64,000 nucleotides of DNA from Pseudopyrenochaeta lycopersici (GCA_003313425.1 NHZP01000019.1:1-64000), one strand, 5' to 3'; positions 12,219 through 23,270 are shown, counted from the first letter of the stretch. Notes: generated from the letters alone by a model not told the origin. Numbers and translations are program-made.

Positions 12219-12611
12219 TGTAAAGAATCTTAAAAGCTATCAGTGAGGATAACCAATAAGATTGCAAGGTTAGTTCTCCGGGATAGAGTGAGGGACTAGA
12301 TAGAAGGGGGTTTAGTACTAAGATAGTAAGAAGGCGCTTCTGTAAAGAGTACTAAGGGTTAAGAATAATTAGTATTGCTATTACTATACTGTAGAGCACA
12401 ATCTTAAATTAAACACACTAAGCTATAAGGGTTTATTATAGTAATCTATATATATAACGCGCTCGTCGCGCTCGCCGCGAGCGCCGCAAGCGCTCGTCCT
12501 TAGCAGAGCGAGCGGTCACGTGACACGTGACAGAGTAGAACACTAGCGCTTCCTGACTGGCTGTCAGCACCTAAGGCTCTCCCTCCTTGTCCAGGATTCC
12601 AGATCCTAACA
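12219..12611 (+). repeat. LTR-like promoter copy, plus orientation
   Basis: The first 239 bases (12219-12457) are an exact-length inverted match to 19397-19635. The sequence starts TGT, carries a TATATATATAA box near 12447-12457 and ends in ACA at 12611, so it looks like an LTR whose U3 part is shared with the right-hand copy. The 12458-12610 part is GC-rich (CGCTCG repeats, CACGTGAC) and stands out from the surrounding AT-rich DNA. No clear primer-binding site follows, so the LTR assignment is tentative. Confidence 0.5.
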
Positions 12612-12996
12612 CCTATAGCTTCTTATAGTACTACTTATTATTATTCTATTAGAGATTATATAAACGCTATTAGTTAGGTTACTATAGTTTCTAATAAATA
12701 TTACTTAAAAAAGAAGCTAGAGTATAAGATATTATTATTAAAAGAGAAGTATAGAAATTATTATTAAAATAGGGTGTTATTATACAAGCTAGTAGATATA
12801 CTAGTTCTAAACTTTTCTTATCTAGATAAGGAATTAGCTTAGTTAGATACGTAAGAAGCTAAGGCTAATAACGTAGAAGAGAAGGTATTAAATGCCCTTC
12901 TTACTACTCGCGTGAAAAAGAATTAGCTTTATAAATAATAGAAGTTATTACAGCGTTATAAGTAATAATAGGTAGATAATTCTAGTTATATTATAG

Positions 12997-14732
12997 CAGG
13001 GATGCACAAAATTTAGTAATTAGTAAATCTAGTAATTACTAATTAGTAAATAGTAATTACTTAGTAATTACTAATTTTTACTTAGTAATTACTAATTACT
13101 AATTACTAATTACTAAAGGTATACTTAGTAATTACTAATTACTAATTACTAATTACTAAAGGTATACTTAGTAATTACTAAAGGTACTTAGTAATTACTA
13201 AATTATAAATTAGTAAAAATTTAGTAATCTATATTTTATATTATATAGTTACTAGTAGTAAAATCTAGATTCTTTAACTATTAGAGACTAGAATATATTA
13301 ATAAATTGTATATTAAAAAAAAAGTAATTAAATTTAAATAAAAAATCTTTATTAATCTATTAAACTAACTAAATTTATAAAACTAACTAAATAAACACTA
13401 CTATTATATATTAATAATATTTAGACTAAAATATCTTATTATTCTATATATTATAGTATAGTAATATATAATATTATAATTATATAGTATAATACTATAT
13501 TAAATTATTACTACTAGGACTTATATTTCTACTATTTCTACTATTTCTACTATTTCTACTAGTATTAGAACTTGAATTAGTACTAGTATTAAAACTAGTT
13601 ATACTAGTAGTACTTTTATCTTCTATATTAAAATCTTCTTCTATTTCTTCTTCTTCTATATTTATCCTTTCTTTTTCTTTTTCTTTTCCTTTCTTTTATT
13701 TATTATTATAATTACTAATTATATTATCTTTAAAAAATAAATTATTATTTATAATTTCTTCTTTATCTACTATACTATTTAATTCCTTTAATATAATTAA
13801 TTTTTTAATAGTACTAGATAATAATCTATTTCTAGATTTAGTTACTATATTAGCTGTTTTAGAAAAAGTAGATTTACTAGGATTAGAAGTAGCTAATATA
13901 GCTAAATAGTCTTTAGCTATTTTATATATTATAGGAAATCTATCTTTATTAGTATTATAGTAGTTTTCTAGAGTTATATTCTTAGTTATTCTAGGTTCTT
14001 TTAAATATAGTTCTACTTTATTCTCTATACAGTTACTATTAATAGATTTATTAGGTAATATAAATATTTTATTATTACTATTATAGTAAGTTATCTATTT
14101 ATATATATATATAACTATTACTAATTATATATAGATATAATTAAAAGCTTTATAAATAAGCTTATAATTACTTCTAAAGAAGTAGATAATATAAAAGCTA
14201 AACTAGCTATTAAAGAGAATTATTTTACTTTAAAAAAGGAGTTTATTAAAGAAGATTTCTATTTTTTAAATAATTTAAATCTTTATAATAAAGAGTTTTA
14301 TACTCTAGAAGAGATTAAATTAAGTAGAAGCTTTTATAATTTATATAAAGATTTTATAGCTTCTAATTTAGAAGCTATAGATTTCTTAAATTCTTTAGGT
14401 AGTTTAGATTAGCTAGTTTTTTATTTAATATATATTTTTTTAGTAAGACTATATTATATTTTCTAATTCCTATTATTTCTAAATTTCTAGAATATTATAT
14501 ATAATAATATAGATAGAAAGAGTAGTTTATAAATCTATAGTTAAAATTTTATATTTAATAAGTTTAATTTACTATATATAGTTATAATATAAAAATATAG
14601 AGTTTCTATTTTTAGAATTTTACTAATTACTAAATAGTAACTTAGTAATTACTAATTAGTAATTACTATTACTAAAGAGCTTTTACTACTTAGTAATAGT
14701 AATTACTATTACTTAGTAAATATGCAACCCTA
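12997..14732 (-). mobile_element. hAT DNA transposon remnant with transposase C-terminus
   Basis: The ends are CAGGGATGCA on the left and the reverse complement TAGGGTTGCA on the right, followed inward by many AGTAATTA/TAATTACT subterminal repeats. The minus strand encodes a hAT dimerisation segment (see 13696-14094). On the plus strand 14125-14412 is also open for 96 codons but is extremely AT-rich, without a usable ATG, and of unknown meaning. The bases flanking the element (TATTATAG and GTATAAGT) are not an 8-bp duplication, so the insertion site has been rearranged. Confidence 0.75.
13696..14094 (-). pseudogene. hAT transposase C-terminal dimerisation domain fragment
   Basis: On the minus strand a frame stays open for 132 codons between a TAG and a TAA. 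It reads VELYLKEPRITK, then RFPIIYKIAKDYLAI, then ATSNPSKSTFSKTANIVTKS and RNRLLSSTIKK. These are the hallmark blocks of the hAT C-terminal dimerisation domain (ExxxYL, FPxLxxLAxDYLAIxATSxxSExxFSxAxxxxxxxRxxLxxxxxxxL). No start codon remains, and the N-terminal and catalytic parts are not readable. The frame is far better preserved than the neighbouring pol remnants. Confidence 0.85.
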
Positions 14733-17500
14733 GTATAAGTCCTGCAGGAGCCTCTATACTATTTGTCCCTAAGAAGGATAGAAAGCTTCGCCTCTGTGTT
14801 AACTATTAAGGATTAAACGCTATTATAATTAAGGATTATTGCTTGCTTCTGTTAATTAGAGAGACCCTAGATTGCCTGTTAGGCGCACGTTATTATACTA
14901 CCCTAGATCTTCGCAATGCATACTACTGCCTAAGAATTTAATTAGGAGATAAGTAGAAAACTGCCTTTTAAACTTAATATAGCTACTTTAAGTACTTAGT
15001 TATACTATTTAGGCTAACTAACGCCCTAGTAAGCTTTTAAGCATATATTAATAAGGCGCTTAGCGAATATTTAGACTATATTTGCGTAGTTTACCTTAAT
15101 AATATACTTATCTATACTTATAGCGAGGACATTATAATATACTAGCGCGCAGTGCACTCTGTACTTAAAGCCTTATAAAAGGTAGAGCTCTTTACTAACC
15201 TTAAAAAGTATACCTTTATATTAAGTAAGGTTTACTTCCTTAAGTTTATTATTATAACGCGCGGAATCTGCGCAGATCTAGCGCGCGTTAAGACTATTAC
15301 TTAATAGCTACAGCCTATAAATATTAAAGAACTCTAGTCCTTTCTTAGGTTTACTAACTTTTATTAACGTTTTATTAAGGGATACGCCTAAGAAATAGCT
15401 TCTCTTACTAATTTACTTAAGAGTAATTAGGATTTTTATTAAAATAATACTGCGAATGCGTTATTTAAGAAGCTTAAAGAGTGCTTTTTAAGTGCGCTAA
15501 TCCTGCGCTACTTTAACCCCGCTCTCGCGATACGCGTAGAGATAGATACGTCTACCTTTACTATCTTAGGTATTCTATTACAGTTATTTAAAGATAAAAA
15601 ATAGTATCTAATTACTTTTATATTAAGGAAGCTTTAGAGTACTAAGCTAAATTATAAAATATATAATTTAGAGCTCTTAGTAATTATATACAGCTTTAAG
15701 TAGTAGCAGCATTACTTTTAAGGTACGTAGTATACTATACAGGTCCTTAGTAACTATAATAACTTGCGCTCTATGCGCGCAGTATAGAAGTTAAACCTGC
15801 GTTAAGCACGTTAGGTAATCTATCTAGGAGCTTTTAATTTTAAGGTAAAGCACTACTTAAGGAAAATAAACCCTACGGACAGCCCTTTATAAAGGGCAGA
15901 TTACGTACAGAAGAACTTATTACTAACCTAGTTATTACCTACCTTATAGAATAAACTACTAGTAAGAGTAAAGTATAGTAGAGTAAGAGGATCTACAGCT
16001 AGGCTTAGCTCAGTAGGCGCGTGTAAAACGCACGTTACTATAGTTTGCAGAACTATAAAGGTTCCTACTGCTAGCGCTATAGAATACATACTATGCGTGC
16101 TACGCTTACTAGCTAAGGTGTTAGTTAGTAGCGAACCTGCGATAGTAGAGTCTAAAACGTGGATAGAGACCCTGTACTAACTATAGTAAGGGGACGCCTT
16201 TACCTAGCAGTAGATTACAGACTCTACGCGCGTAGAACGCACTTAAAGCAGTAGAGGGGCGCCTATTTAGCGTCTTAATAAAAGAAAAGTCCTAAGATAT
16301 AATAGTAGAATATATATTCTAGAAGAACTAGCTATTAGGTAAGAGATTTTATTCTAGAACTATAACACGCGTATAGCAGGCTACTTTAGCGCATATAGAA
16401 CGCTTAAGCTAATTAGAAGGCTATACTATTAGCTAACGCTTAGTTATAATATTTAGGAGTACGTAAGAATATATACTGTTTACTAAAGGAGTAAAGCTCT
16501 AAAGTATAGTTAATATAGAAAGCTAGTACCTCTACTAGTTCCTAGGGATATATTTAAGGAAGTTATACTAGACTTTATTTCTAGGTTGCCTCTAGTAAAG
16601 GATAGTTTAGGTTACGTGTTTAATATAATCTTTGTAATTATTAATTACTTCTTAAAGATAGCGCTCTATATACCTGCTTTAAAAATATAAGACGTAAAAT
16701 AGTTTATAAAAGCTTACTTTAACTATATAATTTTAAAGTTTAGAGTATAGAAAGGTATTATATTAGATAGAGGCCCTGTCTTTACCTCTAACTTTTAGGC
16801 GGAGATCTGCTACTAACTACAGGTAAAGCGCAAGCTAAGCACAGCTTTCTATCTATAGATAGATGGGCAAACAGAACGCTAGAATTAAACGCTTAAATAG
16901 TACCTTTAAGTCTTTACATTAGCAGCTTAGGATAACTAGGTTAAGCTTTTAAGTACAGCTTAATTTGCGTACAATAATTTAGTCTATAAGTTAACAAAAT
17001 TAACTCCTTTCTATGCTATATATAGTAAGCACCTACTAGTTACCTTACCTCTTAAGGACAGCAGGCTAGAGGGGGAGATGCCTAATACAATAGACAGAGT
17101 TAAGCGCATACACAACGCAAGGACCGCGCTTATAGAACACCTATAAAAAGTATAAGAGTATTAAAGCTAATATTATAATAAAAAGTATAAGGATAAAGCA
17201 TTCTGCTAAGGAGATCTTATATTACTTAGTACTAAGTATATTAACTTAACCTACTAACTAAATAAAAAGCTATCTAGTAAGTTTATTAGACCCTTTAGAG
17301 TATAAGAAGCAGTTAGAACGCAGGTATATCGCTTAATTCTACTACCTTACTACCGCATTTATAACGTATTCTACATCTTACTCTTTAAACGCTAGAAATC
17401 TTAGCAGGAAGAAGAGGAAAACACCTAGCTACCTAATATTACTCCTAAAGGAGAGGAAGTCTAGGAAGTTAAAAAGATCCTAGGTAAACATATTGTAATG
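14733..17500 (+). pseudogene. Second Gypsy pol remnant: RT, RNase H, integrase, chromodomain start
   Basis: The frame opens in the reverse transcriptase (SPAGASILFVPKKDRKLRLC), continues through LDLRNAYY and the catalytic box now VVYLNNILIY (a DD pair turned to NN), then RNase H. Integrase shows DRGPVFTSNF (about 16770-16800) and the TAFYLQIDGQTE block (about 16842-16877). A short EVKKILGKH near 17467-17495 resembles the start of a chromodomain. Nearly all stops are TAA/TAG at glutamine positions. It differs in sequence from the pol of the first element, so this is a separate Gypsy family. Confidence 0.85.
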
Positions 17501-17899
17501 GGCTGCGCCCTTTAAGCAGGAGAGGCTTCGCTACTATCGCACGGGGAAAGAACTCCTTAATCTCCTCTGCCCCCTTTTCTTATTAGCTCGTACAAGTTAG
17601 CAGCCAGAGGAGCACGTTCCTCTTCGCTCGTACGAACATATATATATATCCTCTAAGGATAACTATAGTACTAGCTAAGGTAGAAAGGTTATAATAAGAC
17701 CTAGGATACCTAGACTCTAGCATTAGATTTTAAAAACATAGATAACCTAGTTTAAGAGTTTAAATAAGAGGGAAGAGCTACACGCTTAAGAAAGAGAAAG
17801 GAAGTATAAGCTACGTAACTAAAGCGCTAAGAAGAAGTAAGTCTAAGAAAGAAAAGTAGAACTTATTATTATAGCCTTAGGCTTATAGGTATCTATAGA

Positions 17900-19330
17900 A
17901 AGCGCAAGAAAAACCCTAAAAACGCTAAAACTACCTAACCCTTACCACTCGCGCCGTACCTAATCTCTTTCCTAGCCTTACCTGCGCTCTAAGCGCTACT
18001 AGCACCCCCTACTTATTATTATTACTATTATCCTTACTACTACCCCTACTATTCTGAAGCCGAGTAACCTGCCTCTGACCCCCTCCTCTATTACTACTCT
18101 CGCTGTCGCTGCTGTCTAGGTTACTATTAGCGTTATTCTGTAAAGATATTAGCTTGCGCCCTAGATGCGAGCAACCTATCTATATACTATGCGAGCCGCG
18201 TGGCCCACAAGCTGCTCTAGAGTAGCAGCGATCTTGCGTTATTTAACTAGGATTAGCCCCAGGAATTAGGGCGAGGTGGTGGGCACTTAGGTAGCTACAC
18301 CTATAGGTGTGCTAGTATAGGCGGCGTAGTAGTGGTAGCTAGCAAGCTCTAGATTAAATTAGCGCTAGCAGCGCGTAAGCTTAACGCTAGCCGTAATAAC
18401 CGCGGCATTAGTTTAAGGGGTAGTAGTAGTAGTAACTGCTGTATCGTATTAGTTACAGAGAACGTACAGGCGGTTTAAGCGAGTATTAAGCTTGTAAGGG
18501 ACCTGTGTTTATTAATAATAACGCGCCTAGAGCGAGCTATAGATTAAAGACTTACAAGAGTGCAGGCACTATAATTACTACGGACATAGTAGTTACAGCG
18601 CTTATAGTCTAGGTTATCGCAGTTCTTTTTCTGCTTAGTAATGTTTTGCGCGCAGCGCAGGCACGTTGTAACTGTCGCGTCGCGATCCGCATGCTTATTA
18701 GCGTCGCTCTACGCGTACAGTTTAGCACTACAAAGGTACAACTTCTTAATAAACTTTAGATTTAGGTAATAGACTATAGTGTTAAGCGAGTTATATGCGT
18801 TATATATGCAGTTTAATAGTGTTGTTATAATAGGGTAAAAGAGCAGCGCGATATTATAATAATACTAGAAAACTCTACTATTATAAAGTAGGTCCGTACC
18901 TTATTACTAGGGAATAAAAGTCTTAATTACCTTAACTTTGCTAGAGGCAGGAGCGTAAATACAGGGCGCTTACAATACATAATAATAAAGCGCATAGGAC
19001 GCGTCTAGGACGCGCGATTAAAACACACACATAGATACTCTTTTCTTATTTTCCTATATAGTTTTAGGTTTTTATTAAGGCTATTAATGCTATTAGGACG
19101 CTAGCTAGAGGGGAAGGCTCTGTAATAAAGTATCGTGAATCTGAATCTTAGTGTTACAGCATGGTTGCGCTAGACCTCTTCTAGGGCTAGCGCGCACCGT
19201 AACAGACCTGCTTAAAACCTGCGCTAGCTGTGCGGAGCAGGGACGATAAGTATTATTCTCTCTTATAGCTGAGTTACAGCAATACAGAACTATCCCTTCA
19301 CTATTACCTGTAGTATAAAGCAAGTACTAT
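17900..19330 (-). pseudogene. RIP-degraded cysteine-rich ORF, probable retroelement cargo
   Basis: On the minus strand around 18545-18690 a frame reads CLRCA...C...RCxYY...C. With the second Tyr restored to Cys (TGT to TAT is one RIP change) this gives six spaced cysteines, a zinc-binding-like pattern that I recognise loosely from a repeated, uncharacterised ORF of dothideomycete genomes. The rest of the frame is broken. The region follows the promoter-like copy at 19397-19635 in the same minus orientation, so it may be the interior of that element. Outer limits are estimates. This part is less AT-rich than the first 17 kb. Confidence 0.35.
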
Positions 19331-19396
19331 TACCTGAAACCATACGTTACACTTAGTATAAGACTCCGTAAGAATAATATAGTCTTATAAGACCTC

Positions 19397-19635
19397 TTAT
19401 ATATATAGATTACAGTAATAAACTCTTATAGCTTATTATATTTAACTTAATATTATACTCTATAGTATAGTAATAGTAATACTAATTATTCTTAACTCTT
19501 AGTACTCTTTACAGAAGCGCCTTCTTACTGTCTTAGTATTAAACCCCCTTCTATCTAGTCCCTTACTCTATCCCGGAGAACTAACCTTGCAATCTCATTG
19601 GTTATCCTCACTGATAGCTTTTAAGATTCTTCACA
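19397..19635 (-). repeat. LTR-promoter-like copy, minus orientation
   Basis: This is the inverted partner of 12219-12457: both are 239 bp, with no gap, and most of the roughly 18 differences are transitions. Read on the minus strand it starts TGTGAAGAATC and ends at the same TATATATATAA box. Sequence beyond the box is unrelated to the left copy, so the two share a U3/promoter but not the rest of an LTR. The two copies face each other and bound a 7.4 kb segment. No target duplication is visible outside them. Confidence 0.7.
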
Positions 19636-20081
19636 ACAGCGTAGGTTTTAAGTAGGTCTTTTGCTGTGCACGCCAGTTCTTAGAACGGCCTAGCGCGATA
19701 ATACTGTAACACTAACATTTAAACTTACAATACCTTGTTATAATATATATAGATATACGTGTCAGGGTTCAATCCTTTCAGGTTACTAGACGCAGGTGAA
19801 AGGGTTCAATCCTTCCAAGTTACTAGACGCAGGTGAAAGGTAACGATCCTGCCAAGTTACTAGACGCAGGTGAAAGGTAACTGGATCGGGACTAGCCTGC
19901 TCTAGCTTATGTATATAGGCAGCACCTCTCCCCCGAAGGTGAGAGGTATCTGCTATTTTGTCCATTTCTTTTTAAATTGAGTTTCTTCAACTAAGACCGT
20001 CCCAACTGTGCGTGTTGACTGCCTTACAATACGTAAGTTTAACTTTAGTTATATAGTAACTAGTAGCTCCGCTATTCTATT
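19636..20081. other. Boundary between RIP block and gene space
   Basis: The base composition changes here from RIP-like to normal. The stretch holds the 37-bp tandem repeat at 19765-19875, then a hairpin at 19919-19953 (GCAG and ACCTCTC pairing with GAGAGGT and CTGC) just after a TATATAGG. No coding sequence is seen. The pectate lyase stop codon lies at its right edge. Confidence 0.7.
19765..19890 (+). repeat. Tandem repeat, three 37-bp units plus a partial fourth
   Basis: Units run 19765-19801, 19802-19838 and 19839-19875, and a fourth begins GGTAACTGGATC. All share the core GTTACTAGACGCAGGTGAAA. Units 1 and 2 start GGGTTCAATCC, and together with the preceding GAAA the sequence folds into a 5-bp stem with a 7-nt GTTCAAT loop, like a tRNA T-arm. 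This may be chance. Confidence 0.85.
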
Positions 20082-21046
20082 CTAAGACCAATCCTGTCCA
20101 TTAATCTTGCAATATGGAGCAAGGGCTCCTTCGCCAACCTCGCCCGCCTCACATGGCTTTACACAGCCGTTGTATCGAGTACATACGACTCCAATCTTTG
20201 CTAGACAGTAGTTTGACAATTCTGCTGTGTCACCATAGTTCTGATTTACGCCAACTAATTTAATTAGTGCACGTGACAGCAGCCAGATTTTAATAGAGAA
20301 CTTACTTATGACGCTCCCAATTCCCACGAAGTTGGTGATGTTGACATGGCGTTGAAATTGCTGCGAACAGTTCCCACAACTGCGATAGAACTTGCCAAAT
20401 TTATTCGCGTAGAAGCCGTCAATGTACAGCCAACCCTCTCCTATAATGCTCTGTCAGGATTCACCTTCAATATCTTTCCTTTATTACATTCGGCCAGAAA
20501 CGTACCGTTGTGCTGGAATATCTTATCACTCGCCTCTTTCGCTCCGCCTCCAACAACATACCTCGTCCCACTCCCCTTGAATGTAGCCGCATCCTCACAA
20601 ACATCATCCCACCAAACATTCTCCAGCCTACACGCTCCACGACAATGTATCCCCTCCGCTTGATCCTTTCCAATTATCACGTTCCGTAGCGTCGCGCCAT
20701 TTTCAAGCACAAATACGGCGCCATCTTCGTCGCCTTCGGTCTGTCCTTTGCACGCTCCTGGGCTGCCCGCGCGGTCATAGAGCGCCATTTTGCCGTCGAA
20801 TACGGCGTTCGCAGGGATCAGGGAGAAGGTAGGGAGAGATGTGGATCCTGTGGGTGTGGGCCAGGTCGTGGTCACAGAGGGGTGAGGACAGGATACACCA
20901 CCGGATACTTGCCATTTGATAGAGGACGTGGATGTGGTGCGGGTTGTTGTAGTGGAGCGACGCGTAGTGGTGGTTGTAGTGCGAGTGGTTATTTGAGCAG
21001 CGGAGATGGAAAGAATGAAAGGCAGCACGATTGCAAGAATATGCAT
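20082..21046 (-). CDS. Secreted pectate lyase, polysaccharide lyase family 3
   Basis: Cleaves de-esterified pectin (polygalacturonate) by beta-elimination outside the cell and needs calcium. The 282-aa product is joined from exons 21046-20506, 20440-20306 and 20254-20082; both introns (65 and 51 bp) have GT..AG ends and the frame closes exactly. Residues 1-18 form a signal peptide. Residues 19-45 are a Thr/Arg-rich linker, probably O-glycosylated and unusual in size for PL3. The catalytic domain shows VFDGKM, ENGATLRNVIIG, VWWDDVCEDAATF, FGKFYRSCGNC and NQNYGDTAEL, all typical PL3 blocks. It lies only about 450 bp from the RIP block. A second PL3 gene sits at 44794-45680 on the other strand. 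Confidence 0.9.
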
Positions 21047-21992
21047 TTTAAGTGAATATGAAGTTCAAAGGTACGAAATAATGAGTTGACGTTGCTGTTC
21101 TGTTGTTGGCAGTCCAGGAGATGGGGACGATGCGCAAGTGTCAAGCTAATAAAGAGGACTTCGGTGGCACCAGAGCACATATTCAACCCACCGCTCGGAA
21201 GAATGCAAAAAGTCTATGCATTCTGATCTCCAATGAGGGATATTGCTCTTGGGAGGTGAGGGTGTATGGAGACGAAGAGAAGCAATCAATTAAGCGAGCG
21301 CCGCTTTTTGTTCTTCATTCCACCAATAGACGCGTTGATCATAAGATTCCTCACACGTATTGACGTAGGGTGACTTTAGATGAAGGGGCAGCATGAGGAG
21401 GGTTTGATTCCACGAGTTATATCTTTTTAGTCGGCAACCAAAAGCCTTCAGAACTCCTAGTGGTCGAAAATAGACACTGATAAGCCAATTGGAAATGCTC
21501 TCCTTTCGTAGTTTTGCATACGTGATTGTTATCTTTAGCACATAAGAAATGGTTTAAGTAAAAAAAAAGCCTTCTCTAAGAAGCAAATTAACTCACTAGA
21601 GATAGGCCATTAAATTTATCAAAATAATACTAGTTGTTGTTTGTTAGACTGTTAGGCTGGCGCAACTCTGCTTTCAGCAGAACGTGAAAGGGAGCCGTGT
21701 GCCGTTCAAGGCGTATCCAAGCAATCATCTCAGTAAATTTGACCGCCATTGCTCATCAGAAATTCAACTAGTGAGCTCAAGCAACGCAATAGGTGAAAAT
21801 CTTGATGGTGGGCATTGGCTGGTAGAGGCCATTGCTGGGCCGTAAGAATTAAAATTGATCAGGTGAGATCCAACGTGAATAGTTGGACCAAGGTCACATA
21901 GGTAGATGATTCTCAGACGTTGCCAGGTGCGAAGCACATGCATTGGTATTCCCGTGGCAAACCTTGTATCCAATTCGTGGCACCTGCTTTTT
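21047..21992. other. Intergenic, no gene seen
   Basis: Upstream of the pectate lyase and downstream of the next minus-strand gene. Only short overlapping frames without codon structure are present. I saw no RNA gene or repeat. Around 21560-21650 the sequence is locally AT-rich with an A-run. Confidence 0.5.
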
Positions 21993-23270
21993 CTACCTCA
22001 ATGCCTCGTCACCAAATTCGTCTTGATATTTGTACACAAAGGGCTCGTAGGAGTGATATGCACTCATAAGACTATCGCCAAGTTGATATCCTGGCTTGTT
22101 AAAATAATCCATCATTCGACCCATAAAAACAGGGTTGGCCGAACTGCCCCCTTCCAGTGTTGGCGTCTTAACCTCTTGGTACTCTACACTATGACCCTGA
22201 CTTAACTTCCAAATTGGAGAGTTATGTGTATCAATATGAAGAGCACTCGGTAGTGATAATGGACTTAAATCGGTTTGAACGCTCGCATCGGAATAGATAG
22301 GGTTTGTGGTCGACATTAACGGTGGGTTACGAAAGCCGCAGGTACAAGAAGAAGTTGTTTGTGAATGCGAGTTACTCCTTGGTATTAGCTGTGAGCAGCT
22401 ATAATCTTCCGGGAGCATACGCTGCTTGGGGTACATATTCAGCGCATGGTTTCGTCTTTCTGCTGGTGTAGAGACCATGATGGAGGATTCGACGTTTGCT
22501 GTTCCGGGGAATGCTTCGTGCTTCAACCTCACTTCCGGGTTTGTAGTAGGCATCACATGAATGATCCGTGGTGAAGCTATGGGTGTGTTGAAATCCTCTG
22601 CAGTAGAGTCGAGCGCTACCCAATGGGTAACACGAGAGGCCCGAGACTCCGTATTGGCAGATAAATCCTCTTGACTCTCTGCTATTGGTTGCGACAGGAT
22701 TGAAGCATCGGAGCTTGTTCTGGAGTATGACAGGCTTGGTGGCCGAGATGCTCGCTGAGATGATATGGATAGCGACCGTCTGCTTAGAATTGACTCAGGG
22801 GTGGCGCTTTCGAATCCTACATTGGATTCTGATAATGGCCGTAAGAAGGATACGGTCCTTGACCTCCTAATCGCCGATTTTTCGATCTTCTCTTCGTCTT
22901 CAATCGGCTTCTTGACTTCCGGTTCTTTGTATTCCAGCTTCCCGTATTTGTCGGACGCAAAATATTCTTCGCCACGACCGAACACGACCTGAAGGGAAGC
23001 AAAGTCTCTATTAGAGCCATCGGTTGCGTACAGCCAGTCCTTGAGTGCAGGAGGAAGGTTGTAGCCGTCTGTTCAATCTCAGCGGAGCGAGCCTCAGTAC
23101 GACCATGTATGCTCACCTTGTCGATAGTCGCCACCCCTCGTCTTCCAACAAACATAGTATCGCTCAAAAGCCCCAAATGCGCATACAATTAGATCATCCA
23201 AACTTTCTGGGTCATTTAAGTCCTCTGGTATCTCACCCAGTCGAGTATATAGTCGGGTAGATGCGTCCAT
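21993..23270 (-). CDS. Conserved fungal protein of unknown function, 409 aa
   Basis: Two exons, 23270-23117 and 23068-21993, are joined across a 48-bp GTGAGC..CAG intron and give 409 residues. The N-terminal ~100 residues look conserved: ESLDDLIVCAFGAFERYYVCWKT, then GYNLPPALKDWL, then LQVVFGRGEEYFASDKYGKLEY, which I recognise only as a recurring fungal hypothetical-protein type. The remainder is Ser/Pro/Thr-rich and probably disordered. There is no signal peptide or membrane segment. ATG at 23270 is the first methionine in frame; a CCCTTTCCACAG just upstream could be the acceptor of a 5' UTR intron. Function is not known. Confidence 0.7.

Larger units (their letters stand above)
12612..17530 (+). 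mobile_element. Second RIP-degraded Gypsy element (3' LTR not found)
   Basis: A second retroelement follows the LTR-like copy. It has a lysine-rich, coil-like coding remnant (about 12640-12990), then pol from 14733. The two halves are separated by a hAT element and do not read on from each other, so some sequence between them has been lost. No matching 3' LTR was found downstream of 17530. The stops in pol are again TAA/TAG at former glutamine codons. Confidence 0.7.

Noticed and set aside
12052..12267. 71-codon minus-strand frame across the 3' LTR
   Set aside because: It runs from LTR into flanking repeat sequence and has no coding features.
16005..16060. tRNA A-box-like TTAGCTCAGTAGG with a GGTTC downstream
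   Set aside because: It lies within the RNase H/integrase coding remnant and no cloverleaf can be drawn.
19765..19890. Tandem repeat considered as a CRISPR-like array
   Set aside because: The units are directly adjacent with no unique spacers, and the host is a fungus.
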